A stretch of 64,000 nucleotides of DNA, taken from MWCO01 sp964488865. Its GTDB lineage: Bacteria; Myxococcota_A; Polyangia; Polyangiales; Polyangiaceae. Position 1 is the first letter of the stretch. Each line of letters opens with the position of its first letter. A program made the translations under genes and the position numbers. The notes under the pieces are model-generated. The model had not been told where the DNA came from. It searched no databases and saw nothing but the letters and a program-made list of their open reading frames with translations. Below, in pieces: positions 24,631 through 33,038 of the stretch. Where the stretch lies: assembly GCA_964488865.1 (NCBI GenBank), contig CAZAWR010000029.1, forward strand, positions 31,464 to 95,463. Reading direction: 5' to 3'.

Positions 24631-27027
24631 ATGCCACAACCGCCATGGAAGACACGCCAGGGGCTCGATTCGGTGATCGAGGACTGGACCGCCTCCCGCG
24701 TGATCCGGCCGTGCTTCGCCGCGGACCGCTTCTTCGAGCCCGCCGAGGCCCAGAACGTGGCCGTGCCCGACAGCCTCGCCCCTGCCCTGCGCGAAGCCCT
24801 CACCAAGCGCTCCGTCACCTCCCTCTATTCGCACCAGGCACGCGCGTTCGCCCTGGCCCGGGGCCTCGATGACCCGGAAGGAGAAGCTCCCACCGCACCG
24901 CGATGCATCGTGGTGGCCACCCCCACCGCGTCAGGCAAGAGCCTCTGCTTCCACCTGCCCGTCCTGCAATCCATCGTCGAGGACCCGGACGCCCGCGCGA
25001 TCTACGTATTCCCCACCAAAGCCCTGTCCCGCGACCAGGAGAACAGCCTGCACGGGCTCATCGCGGACGCGGAACTGCAAATCCCAGCCGTCGTGTACGA
25101 CGGCGACACGCCTGGCGACGCGCGTCGCGCCGCGCGCGAGCGGTCACCCATCATCCTGACCAACCCAGACATGCTGCACACGGGCATCCTTCCCCACCAC
25201 GCGAACTGGGCGAAGACGTTCCAGGCGCTTCGCTACGTCATCCTCGACGAGCTTCACACCTATCGCGGCGTGTTCGGGTCTCACATGGCGCACGTGATCG
25301 CGAGGCTGCGTCGCATCGCGCAGTTCCACGGTTCGGACCCGGTGTTCTTGTGCGCGACGGCCACCATTGGCAACCCGCGCACGCACGCCGCGCGGCTCGT
25401 GAACGTACCGGAGTCGGAGGTGGCCCTGCTCGATCGGTCGGGTGCGCCCCGCGGGCCGCGACGCTTCTTCTTCTACAACCCGCCCGTGGTGAACGAAGAG
25501 CTTGGCATTCGCGCTTCGTACCTCAAGTCCTCCGTGCGGCTTGCCGCGGACCTCGTGCGAGCCAAGGTCTCCACCATCGTGTTTGGGCAGTCCCGCAACT
25601 CGGTCGAGATCATGCTCAAGTACTTGAGGGATCGGCTCGACGGCGAGGTGCCGGACGACGCGATCATGGCGTACCGCGGCGGCTATCTTCCGGCGGATCG
25701 TCGGGAGATCGAGCGCGGCTTGCGCGAGGGAGAGATCTTGTGCGTGGTGGCGACGAACGCGCTGGAGCTCGGCATCGACGTGGGTGAATTGCAGGCAGTG
25801 GTGTGCGCGGGGTATCCGGGTTCGGTGGCCGCGACGTGGCAGCGGTTCGGTCGTGCGGGCAGGCGGCAGGAGATGAGTGTGGCGCTGCTCGTGGGCAGGA
25901 GCAGTCCCCTGGACCAGTATCTGGCGCGGGACCCGGAGTTCTTGCTGGGGTCGTCGGCGGAGGAAGCGCGGATCGACCCGGACAACGTGGAGGTGTTGAT
26001 CCAGCACCTGAAGTGCGCGGCCTTCGAGATCCCGTTCATCTGTCCCGAAGAGGGCGGCGCGGAGCACGACCGGTACGCGGGGCTCGACGAGACCAACACG
26101 CGGGAGGCGCTCTCGTTTCTTGCGCAGCACGGGGTGCTGCACGAGGCGGGGGGACGGTTCCACTGGTCCACGGACGCCTATCCTGCGAACCATGTGTCGC
26201 TGCGCAACATCGGGTGGGACAACTTCGTGATCATCGACGTGGCCCATGGCCGCACGATCGCGGAGCTCGACTGGCGCGCCACGCACACGATGCTGCACGA
26301 GCAAGCGATCTACCAGCACGACGGGGAGCAGTATCAGGTCGAGCGCCTGGACTTCGAGAACCACAAGGCGTTCGTGCGCAAGGTGGACCCCGATTACTAC
26401 ACGGACGCGATGACGTACCGATGGGTGAACGTGATCGAGCTCGAGACGAAGCGGGGGCTCGGTCCCGCGACGTGCGCGTGGGGCGAGGTGAGCGTGATCG
26501 AGAAGGTGGTGGGCTACAAGAAGATCAAGTTCCACACGCACGAGAACGTGGGGTTCGGCGACGTGCGGCTGCCGGACATGCAGATGCACACGACGTCGTT
26601 TCTGCTGACGGTGCCGGAGGACCTGTGCATGGAGCTCGGGATGGGGCGTGCGGGGGCGATCGAGGCGATGCGTGGGATCGGGCGGGCGCTCGAGACGGTG
26701 TCGTGTCTCGCGCTGCTGTGCGAGCCGAACGACATCGGTCAGACGCTCGGGGACCAGGGGCCGGAGGAGGAGGTGCCGAGCCGGGAGGGGCAAGGGCCGC
26801 GACCGGGGTTCGACCCCACGATCTTCCTGTTCGATCATGTGCCCGGCGGCGTGGGTCTGGCGGAGCGGATCTACGAGCGGGCGGACGAGTTGCTGGAGCG
26901 GTCGCGCAGGCTCATCGCAGGGTGCAATTGCATGGATGGGTGTCCCGCGTGCGTGGGACCGGTGGAGGAAGGGGCGGGGCGTCGCAAGGCCGTCGCGCTG
27001 GAGTTGCTGGACGCGCTGGTGGGGTGA
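24631..27027 (+). CDS. DEAD/DEAH-box helicase with Zn-binding DUF1998 C-terminus (MrfA/YprA-like)
   Basis: The product has 798 residues. The first RecA domain carries ATPTASGKS (Walker A, about 97), PTKALSRDQ (Ia), LTNPDMLH, ILDELHTYRG (motif II as DELH) and CATATIGNP (III). The second has TIVFGQSR, CVVATNALELGIDVG (V) and RFGRAGR (VI). The C-terminal DUF1998 region ends in CNCMDGCPACVGP, four cysteines (about 764-773) expected to bind zinc. This is the layout of the 3'-5' DNA helicase MrfA, which acts with an exonuclease in repair of mitomycin damage in Bacillus. No mrfB-like exonuclease is adjacent. It diverges from lspA-lgt. Confidence 0.92.
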   Translation: MPQPPWKTRQGLDSVIEDWTASRVIRPCFAADRFFEPAEAQNVAVPDSLAPALREALTKRSVTSLYSHQARAFALARGLDDPEGEAPTAPRCIVVATPTASGKSLCFHLPVLQSIVEDPDARAIYVFPTKALSRDQENSLHGLIADAELQIPAVVYDGDTPGDARRAARERSPIILTNPDMLHTGILPHHANWAKTFQALRYVILDELHTYRGVFGSHMAHVIARLRRIAQFHGSDPVFLCATATIGNPRTHAARLVNVPESEVALLDRSGAPRGPRRFFFYNPPVVNEELGIRASYLKSSVRLAADLVRAKVSTIVFGQSRNSVEIMLKYLRDRLDGEVPDDAIMAYRGGYLPADRREIERGLREGEILCVVATNALELGIDVGELQAVVCAGYPGSVAATWQRFGRAGRRQEMSVALLVGRSSPLDQYLARDPEFLLGSSAEEARIDPDNVEVLIQHLKCAAFEIPFICPEEGGAEHDRYAGLDETNTREALSFLAQHGVLHEAGGRFHWSTDAYPANHVSLRNIGWDNFVIIDVAHGRTIAELDWRATHTMLHEQAIYQHDGEQYQVERLDFENHKAFVRKVDPDYYTDAMTYRWVNVIELETKRGLGPATCAWGEVSVIEKVVGYKKIKFHTHENVGFGDVRLPDMQMHTTSFLLTVPEDLCMELGMGRAGAIEAMRGIGRALETVSCLALLCEPNDIGQTLGDQGPEEEVPSREGQGPRPGFDPTIFLFDHVPGGVGLAERIYERADELLERSRRLIAGCNCMDGCPACVGPVEEGAGRRKAVALELLDALVG

Positions 27028-27032
27028 GGGAG

Positions 27033-27067
27033 CTAGCGAACGGCGGGACCCGACGCGCTCGCGTGCC
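27033..27067. repeat. 35-bp perfect direct repeat, left copy
   Basis: Identical by eye to 27289-27323; the copies lie 256 bases apart and bracket the family C-like and family B elements. It begins 6 bases after the helicase stop codon. Confidence 0.9.
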
Positions 27068-27136
27068 CGAAGTCCCTACCGGGTTGAGGCCCGGCTACGA
27101 CAATAGACGGATGACGGCCATCAACTAGGAGCGGAG

Positions 27137-27178
27137 AACACGGAACAGGGAACAGGGAACAGGGAACCAGGAATGGGC
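27137..27178. repeat. Partial family C-like repeat
   Basis: Consecutive GGAACAG units end in ggaaccaggaatgggca, resembling the left arm of the family C elements at 55791 and 61795. The right arm is missing. Confidence 0.5.
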
Positions 27179-27220
27179 AGAGTCAGGCGCAACACGCACG
27201 GCCTACCTCCGCACCAACCT

Positions 27221-27289
27221 TCTGTGCCTTCTGCGTCTTCTGTGGTTCTCCGCAGTGCGATCCCGGTACTCAATTCGGGCACACGGTAC
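27221..27289 (+). repeat. Dispersed repeat family B, copy 2
   Basis: Ungapped match to 4623-4691 with five differences by eye, in the same orientation relative to the downstream gene. It ends 61 bases before the Uma2 ATG. Confidence 0.85.
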
Positions 27290-27323
27290 TAGCGAACGGC
27301 GGGACCCGACGCGCTCGCGTGCC
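27289..27323. repeat. 35-bp perfect direct repeat, right copy
   Basis: Identical to 27033-27067. It abuts the end of family B copy 2 and ends 27 bases before the start of the Uma2 gene. Confidence 0.9.
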
Positions 27324-27349
27324 AGTCATGCCGTGCTACCCTTCGACTC

Positions 27350-27931
27350 ATGGCGGCACAACCCGCGCGCAAGAGAGCCACCTACGACGACATCCTCAAC
27401 GCCCCGGAGAACATGACGGCCGAGGTGTTGGACGGAGAGCTCCACTTGATGCCGCGTCCGCGACGATCGCACTTGCGCGCCGGGTCGGGGCTCGGAGCCT
27501 TTCTGTTCGGCGCCTTCCACGTAGGAGAAGGCGGACCGGGCGGCTGGACCATCCTCCACGAGCCTGAGCTTCATTTGGGTCCCGAACCCGACATCATCGT
27601 GCCCGATCTCGGCGGCTGGCGCGCGGGTCGCCTGATCGACGACGACTCGATCGACGAGCCCTTCATCACGGTAACGCCCGACTGGGCTTGCGAAATCCTG
27701 TCGCCTGGGACTTGCCGCGTGGACCGTGTGAAGAAGGTCCCCATCTACGCACGGGAGGGAGTGGGTCACCTGTGGCTCGTCGATCCGCGTGAGAAGACAG
27801 TCGAGGTGCTGCGGCTGGACGGTGTTGGGTACCGTCTCGTGGGCACCTACGGCGGCGACGACGTTGTACGCGCCGAACCTTTCGATGCGGCCGAGATTCC
27901 GCCCGCGTTTCTTTGGGGAAGGCAAGGCTGA
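27350..27931 (+). CDS. Uma2-family (DUF820) putative restriction-endonuclease-fold protein
   Basis: The product has 193 residues. TYDDILNAPENMTAEVLDGEL and PRPRRSHLRAGSGLGAFL at the start match the Uma2 family. EPDIIVPDLGGWR, then WACEILSPGT, then RVDRVKKVPIYAREGVGHLWLVDP give the PD-(D/E)xK-like Asp, Glu and Lys/Tyr positions. Family members are very common in myxobacteria and cyanobacteria and their true substrate is not established. The gene sits between repeat clusters and a truncated lipoprotein gene, an arrangement that suggests mobility, but no transposase is present. Confidence 0.9.
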   Translation: MAAQPARKRATYDDILNAPENMTAEVLDGELHLMPRPRRSHLRAGSGLGAFLFGAFHVGEGGPGGWTILHEPELHLGPEPDIIVPDLGGWRAGRLIDDDSIDEPFITVTPDWACEILSPGTCRVDRVKKVPIYAREGVGHLWLVDPREKTVEVLRLDGVGYRLVGTYGGDDVVRAEPFDAAEIPPAFLWGRQG

Positions 27932-28151
27932 CACCGTTCGTTCCTCCGGCGCACTGCTCAGTTCGACGCTGGCCTGCGGCACCGCCACCGCGACGATCCG
28001 ACCCGAGGCCGGTGTGATCGAAGGCGACATCCAGTTGACCGGCCAGCTCGTGGGCCGCGACAACTGCTACGACCCGCTCACCTGTACGATCGATAACAGG
28101 TACCACGTGAGCGTCACGCCCGATGGAGTGACGGAAACGGTGAAGCCGTAG
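27930..28151 (+). pseudogene. Truncated lipoprotein gene fragment
   Basis: Directly after the Uma2 stop, another frame reads LLSSTLACGTATATIRPEAG and ends VTPDGVTETVKP at a TAG (28149-28151). It looks like the hydrophobic end of a signal peptide with a lipobox cysteine followed by a short domain (GDIQLTGQLVGRDNCYD). No start codon or complete signal peptide precedes it, so the 5' end seems to have been replaced by the Uma2 gene. Confidence 0.5.
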
Positions 28152-28212
28152 TTGTCATCGCTGGAGGCGCTCGGAAGACCTGTCCCGGTCCGGCGTGGTG
28201 GTCGCCCCACGT

Positions 28213-28863
28213 TCAATCTGCCGCGCGACGGGCCGCCGCGATGGCCTTGGCAAGCTCGAATTCGGCCTGGGCGTGACCGCCTTCGGCTTCGAACAGTTTC
28301 TGCACCACCGCTGAAAGCAGAGGGAACATGAAGCTGTCCTTGGGCACGTTCGTCAGGTCCACCATGGGCGCCAGCTTGCAGCGATCGACCACGAGCTTGG
28401 CGCGCGTGTCCGCGGGGGCAGCCATGGCATCGGCGACCAACGACGCCACTGGCTTTCCGCAGAGCTTCTGCACGAGGTCCGCGGCGCCTTCTTCGAGAGA
28501 AGCCACGCGGTCAGCCTGGGAGGGGTCGAGCTTGCCGCTCGTAGCCGCTTCCATCCCTTTGCGCAGCGGTTCCGGAAGCCCGAATTGACCCTCGGACAGC
28601 CCGTTGGTGGCGAGGATGCCGCGCAACGAGGGTCCTTCCGAGGCCATGTCTTGGAGCCACTTCGCGGCATCCCTGGCTCGCGGCGTGTCCGGGGCGGCGA
28701 CGTTCGTCGGGGCCGGGTCTGCCGCGGTGTCCGGAGCCGCGGTCTCCGTCGCACTGGGTGCTGGTGCAGGCGGAGGATCGGTCGGTCCCTCGGCGGGCTG
28801 TGCCCCGCCACCACACGCCATCAGAAGTCCCGCCACGACCATCCACCCGTCATTGCGTTGCAT
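28213..28863 (-). CDS. Hypothetical lipoprotein
   Basis: The product has 216 residues from the ATG at 28863, with GGAAGG 8 bases upstream. The lipobox is GLLMAC (Cys about 17), followed by a Pro/Ala/Thr-rich linker to about 60. The rest is helical, with AAKWLQDMASEGPSLRGIL, LPEPLRKGMEAATSG and a Cys pair (KLCGKP, VDRCKLAPMV) that could form a disulfide. No family is recognised. It starts 47 bases after the stop of the Cys-rich lipoprotein gene and is probably co-transcribed with it. Confidence 0.7.
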   Translation of the reverse strand: MQRNDGWMVVAGLLMACGGGAQPAEGPTDPPPAPAPSATETAAPDTAADPAPTNVAAPDTPRARDAAKWLQDMASEGPSLRGILATNGLSEGQFGLPEPLRKGMEAATSGKLDPSQADRVASLEEGAADLVQKLCGKPVASLVADAMAAPADTRAKLVVDRCKLAPMVDLTNVPKDSFMFPLLSAVVQKLFEAEGGHAQAEFELAKAIAAARRAAD

Positions 28864-28910
28864 TCGAGTCACCTTCCGTTCCCTCACGTTGATCGGCTGA
28901 CCGGCGGCCA

Positions 28911-29888
28911 TCACTTGCAGACGCCCGCTTGGCAGGTCTTGTTGCCTACGCACACGTTGCCGCACGTGCCGCAGTTGTTCTTGTCCGTCTGGGTGTCGAT
29001 GCACACCGTGCCGCTGCCGGCGCACAGCTTGGTGCCCGCCTTGCACACGCAGGTGCCCTGCGAGCACATCTTGTCGTCATCGCACTCGATGCCGCAGCCG
29101 CCGCAGTTGGTGCTGGTCCCCAGGCTCGTGCACACCCCACTGCACTCGGCCTCGGTCGACGCGCACTTGCACGTTCCCGCGTAGCACTGCTTGCCGCCGG
29201 TGCAGACGTTGTCGCAACTGCCGCAGTTCGATTCGTCGGTCCACGAGTCCACACAGGTGCTGCCACAGACGATGTTGCCGGGCGAGCCACCTGGCGCGCA
29301 GACGCACTCGCCGTTCTCGCACCTCATGCCAGCGCCGCACACGTTGCTGCAGCCGCCGCAGTTGTTGTCGTTCCACAGGATGCCCGTGCACTGACCGCTC
29401 ACGCATTCGGCTTCGTCCGGACCACACGAGCACGTGCCGCTGAGGCACGAGCCCGCGCAGCAACCGAAGCCCTTGGGGCACGGGTCTCCGAGCATGCCGC
29501 AGCACGAGTCGCCGTCGCACTTACCGCTACAGCAGTCCTCCGCGTTGCTCCACGTGCAGAACGACCCCGCCGACAGGCAGTTCGAGCCGCCACCGCTTCC
29601 ACCGCTTAAACCGCTCGCTCCGACGCCGCCCGTGCCGCTGGCTCCGCCCGTGCCGCTGGCTCCGCCCGTGCCGCTGGCTCCGCCCGTGCCGCCTGTGCCG
29701 CCTGTGCCGCCCGTTTCGCCTGTGCCGCCCGTGCCGCTGGTTGCGCCCGTGCCGCCGGTTGCGCCCGTGCCGTTCGTGCCACCGCTTCCCGCTGCTGCAT
29801 CGGCGCCGCCCGTGGCCGAACCATCTGCCGAGCACCCGACGCACCAGGCAAGCACCCACACCACAACGAATGTCGTCCGTCTCTCCAT
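28911..29888 (-). CDS. Cys-repeat lipoprotein
   Basis: The product has 325 residues. The lipobox is AWCVGC (Cys about 19). A GTGGTGG/ASGTGG linker spans about 30-100, encoded by short tandem repeats. Then come about six cysteine-rich units, first CxWSNxEDCCSGKCDGDSCC-like, then four of the CxxCVDxxTDxxNCGxCxNVC type also found in the protein at 8562. The cysteines are probably disulfide-bonded outside the cytoplasm. The two proteins share the repeat but not the C-terminal domain. Confidence 0.8.
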   Translation of the reverse strand: MERRTTFVVVWVLAWCVGCSADGSATGGADAAAGSGGTNGTGATGGTGATSGTGGTGETGGTGGTGGTGGASGTGGASGTGGASGTGGVGASGLSGGSGGGSNCLSAGSFCTWSNAEDCCSGKCDGDSCCGMLGDPCPKGFGCCAGSCLSGTCSCGPDEAECVSGQCTGILWNDNNCGGCSNVCGAGMRCENGECVCAPGGSPGNIVCGSTCVDSWTDESNCGSCDNVCTGGKQCYAGTCKCASTEAECSGVCTSLGTSTNCGGCGIECDDDKMCSQGTCVCKAGTKLCAGSGTVCIDTQTDKNNCGTCGNVCVGNKTCQAGVCK

Positions 29889-30539
29889 GGCTCGCGCTTG
29901 CAGCGTACCACGTCAGTCGAGGATCCTGGCGATCGCAAGTGGCTCGGTGATGGTCGCGACGCTTCGAGATCGGCCACGATCCGCTGAGCCAGAACGGCAT
30001 CGAAGCTGGCCTCGAACTCTGAATATTCTCCTTCGTTGGGCAGCACGAATACGGCGCTCATGGTCGTATCGCGAAACGGCAGTTCGAGGGCGCGCCAGTC
30101 GATATCGAACGCGAAGGGGTACCTCCACTGGCGAGCCATCATCGGGACGTCCGCCACGTTCTCGTTGGGGAGCGTGAACTCTCCCGGCTGGCATCTCAAG
30201 TCCGCCGGTGAAGTGCCCGGGGACGAGGCGGAGCGGCTCACACTGTAAGTCGATTCTTGACACGGTGCCTCATGACCCGGTTGTCAGACTGAGCAGCGCG
30301 ACATCGGAGGACGATATCTGCCGACGCATGACGCGCGACGGGAGCGGTTAGCGCCGCAGCCCCGGGCTTGGGCGAGGCTTTGGGGAACCTGTGAGCCGGA
30401 CGCTTGTCGGACCGGGGTGAAACGACCACGGCGGGGTCATCTCCCCGGCGCGACCGGGCGTGCCGCGGGTCGACGAAGAGAGATGCGCGCGGAAAGCGCG
30501 TCCCTACGCACACGAGCATCGCAGGCAAGGCAGGTCCCC
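29889..30539. other. 651-bp space holding a serpin remnant and the VWA gene's upstream region
   Basis: The only recoverable protein signal is the serpin fragment at 29960-30241. The remaining 300 bp (30242-30539) upstream of the VWA gene hold no gene and no clear promoter. Confidence 0.6.
29960..30241 (-). pseudogene. Serpin-family remnant
   Basis: One frame reads EFTLPNENVADVPMMARQW, then WRALELPFRDTTMSAVFVLP, then NEGEYSEFEASFDA. This is the serpin core segment in which VPMM precedes a strand, LELPF/Y, the MxxxxLP strand and the E/G-xxxFE helix. Both the long N-terminal part and the reactive-centre loop with the FLF..HP C-terminus are missing; after about residue 94 the frame becomes unrelated sequence. 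Bacterial serpins inhibit serine proteases. This piece could not fold as an inhibitor and is best read as a deletion remnant. Confidence 0.65.
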
Positions 30540-33026
30540 ATGAAGAAGACTCCAGAGCCCCGTGAACCGAGACGCGCCGTCCAGGTCGAGGCCCGGTGGG
30601 GCAACGATGTTCTCACCGTGAAGCACTTCGATCCGCCGCGTGACGTCTTCGTGGGGGAGGCGGGATTCGAGGACGGAGCCCCCGGCACCGGCTGCGGGGA
30701 TCGGCGAATTCCCCTGGTGAGCGTGGGCGAAGACGGCGTCGTGAGCGTGGTCTACGCCGAAGGAACCACGGGTCGGAGGCGGGTCGACGGGTCCTGGGGC
30801 AAGGTTGGCGCGGGGGAGGCCACCGCACGCACGATGCCGCTCAAGGAAGGAGACTGCGCCGAGGTCTCCCTGGGCGACGTGACCTTCTCCGTATGCCTCG
30901 TGGGGCTCGACGCGCCGAAGCGCAGTTGGCTTCGCAGCCGCAGCGCGGTAGCCGCCTTGAGCATGGCCGCTTCGTCTGCCGCGCTTCTCGCCCTGATCTT
31001 CGCCTCCCGACCGGTGGGAGGCAACTCGCTCGGGCAAGGTGTGACCGACGAACAATTCGCGTTGATGCAGTATTACCTTACCGCGGCCGCGGAGCGAGAG
31101 ATGGAGTCCAAGGAGGCCGATGGCGCTTCGAAGGATCATGCCGCGAACCGTGAAGGCGGCACCGGGACGCGCGCGAAGGGTGAAGAAGGCAGCATGGGTC
31201 ACCCCGGACGAGCGGGGCAATCGCCGCGCTACGGGGTCGCTGGGCCGGAGGTTGATCCGTCGCGATCTGCCGCTATGAGGGACAGTGCACAGTTCGGGAT
31301 GATTGGCTTGCTCAACACGGGAGCCGGTGGCGACCCGAACGCACCGACAAGCGTCGGTGGAAGCGGCGAAGCGATCGGGCTGGGCAGCATCGGCACGATC
31401 GGGCATGGTGTGGGCACCGGAGGTGGCTTCGGCTCCGGCCACGGGCGGCTTGGCGGAAGCCACCATGCGGGGGCCGGCCACGCTCGCTCATCCCGAGTCC
31501 CAGCGACCAGCGCGCCCACGCCGGAAGCGGCCATCGACCCCAACGGCAGATTCGCCACGACGTATCGTCCGGGCAGAGGCCATCTCTCTGCGTTCGAGTC
31601 CGCCATCGCGCGCGGTGCGATTCCCGCCGCGAGTCGCGAGATGGTGAGCGACATCGGCTCACGCTACGCACCTGAGTTCGGGGTCGACCCCGGCAAGGCC
31701 TTGGGGTTCCGGGCGGACCTCGAGCGCGGGAAGCTCTCCCCCTCAGGAGGGCCCTTCCACCTTCGCTTCGCCATTCGATCCGCGCCGGAGGCGAACACGG
31801 GGCGACCGCACCTGTCGGTTCACCTCGTCCTCGACGTCAGTGGGTCCATGCAAGGCGAGCCGCTCCAGCGTGCCAAGCAAGCCGCGCAGCACCTGGCGAG
31901 CAGGCTCCACCCGCGAGACGACTTCTCGCTCGTGACGTTCTCGAGCGAAGGGAAGGTGCAAGTGCCCAGCGGACCCGTGGGGCCGAGGCGGTCCGCCATC
32001 CAGCAAACGATCGAGCGCGTGGCCACCGAGGGAGGCACGAACATCGGGGCAGGACTGCAGCTCGCCTACCAGCAAGCACGGTCCCCCCAACCGGAAGATG
32101 CCATCCGCGTCGTGCTGCTGGTGTCCGACGGCCAGGCCAACGAGGGAATCACGGACCGCTCGACCCTCTCGAGCTTCGCGCTCGAAGCGTTCCAGTCCGG
32201 CATTCAGACCAGCACCTTCGGCGTCGGCGCCAGCTACGACGGACAGCTCATGAGTGACGTGGCTTCCGACGGCTCCGGCGGGTATTACTACCTAAAAGAC
32301 GCCAGCGGGATCGGGCCGGCCCTTTCGATGGAGCTGGACCAGCGCCTTTCGCCCGTGGCCACCGCGGTGGAGGTGCGAGTACGGCTCCGGGAGGACGTGG
32401 ACCTGCTGCGTGTGTATGGCTCCCGGAGGCTGACGGACGTGGAATCCTCACGCGTGCGTGCCACCGAGGTGGCAGCGGACCAGCATGCAGAGAAGCGCGA
32501 TCGCATCAAGGCCAACCGGCAGAGCGACCTCGCCGGGGGCATGCGGTTCTTCATCCCGGCGTTCGCTGCGGACGACAGCTGCTCGATTCTCTTGAAGCTC
32601 CGGGCGCCCGCAGGCGTGACCGACCGATCCGTGGCGGTCGTCGAGGTGAAGTACAAGGACCGGATCGGCATGCGCAACGTGACGCACGAAGTGCCGATCT
32701 CGGTCGGGTACGCGAACAGCGCGGAGGAGAGTGCGCGCACGGAGGACGGCTCCGTGGTTCGCACGGTGCAGGGCTATCTGGCAGGTGAGTCCCTGCTCGC
32801 CGCGGCAGGAGCTCTCTCCGGGGGCGATCGGGTGCGCGCGACCTCGCTCTTGGAGGAGAGGGAGCAGATCCTGCGCACGGCGGCAGGCCAACTCGGGGAG
32901 CCTGCGTTCTTGGAGGATGCAACCCGTCTTGCGCGATTGCGGGCGCAGATCGGGGGAGGGACCGCGCTCGAGCCGTTGGCGCTGGCGACGCTTCTCGAAG
33001 CGGCGGGGCGGAATCACTTTCAGTAG
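30540..33026 (+). CDS. Membrane-anchored von Willebrand factor A-domain protein
   Basis: The product has 828 residues from the ATG at 30540. Residues 1-122 resemble the N-terminal domain found in myxobacterial AgmX-like proteins (VEARWGNDVLTVKHFDPPRDVFVGE). A membrane segment lies at about 136-156. A Gly/Ser/His-rich linker (190-340) follows. The VWA domain begins near 425 with the MIDAS motif LDVSGSMQG, plus GGTNIGAGL and LLVSDGQANEG. The C-terminal 230 residues are beta-rich and then helical, as in inter-alpha-trypsin-inhibitor-like VWA proteins. It probably binds a protein partner in the periplasm through Mg2+. It converges with the lipoprotein gene 12 bases away. Confidence 0.85.
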   Translation: MKKTPEPREPRRAVQVEARWGNDVLTVKHFDPPRDVFVGEAGFEDGAPGTGCGDRRIPLVSVGEDGVVSVVYAEGTTGRRRVDGSWGKVGAGEATARTMPLKEGDCAEVSLGDVTFSVCLVGLDAPKRSWLRSRSAVAALSMAASSAALLALIFASRPVGGNSLGQGVTDEQFALMQYYLTAAAEREMESKEADGASKDHAANREGGTGTRAKGEEGSMGHPGRAGQSPRYGVAGPEVDPSRSAAMRDSAQFGMIGLLNTGAGGDPNAPTSVGGSGEAIGLGSIGTIGHGVGTGGGFGSGHGRLGGSHHAGAGHARSSRVPATSAPTPEAAIDPNGRFATTYRPGRGHLSAFESAIARGAIPAASREMVSDIGSRYAPEFGVDPGKALGFRADLERGKLSPSGGPFHLRFAIRSAPEANTGRPHLSVHLVLDVSGSMQGEPLQRAKQAAQHLASRLHPRDDFSLVTFSSEGKVQVPSGPVGPRRSAIQQTIERVATEGGTNIGAGLQLAYQQARSPQPEDAIRVVLLVSDGQANEGITDRSTLSSFALEAFQSGIQTSTFGVGASYDGQLMSDVASDGSGGYYYLKDASGIGPALSMELDQRLSPVATAVEVRVRLREDVDLLRVYGSRRLTDVESSRVRATEVAADQHAEKRDRIKANRQSDLAGGMRFFIPAFAADDSCSILLKLRAPAGVTDRSVAVVEVKYKDRIGMRNVTHEVPISVGYANSAEESARTEDGSVVRTVQGYLAGESLLAAAGALSGGDRVRATSLLEEREQILRTAAGQLGEPAFLEDATRLARLRAQIGGGTALEPLALATLLEAAGRNHFQ

Positions 33027-33038
33027 GCGGTATGCGAC

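Larger units (their letters stand above)
27028..27349. other. Intergenic space packed with three kinds of repeat
   Basis: No gene is seen in 322 bp. It contains two perfect 35-bp direct repeats at its ends, a run of GGAACAG units resembling family C (about 27137-27178), and family B copy 2 (27221-27289). An interrupted palindrome (CCGGG-TTGAGG-CCCGG near 27079-27095) is also present. The arrangement suggests past insertion or recombination next to the Uma2 gene. Confidence 0.7.
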
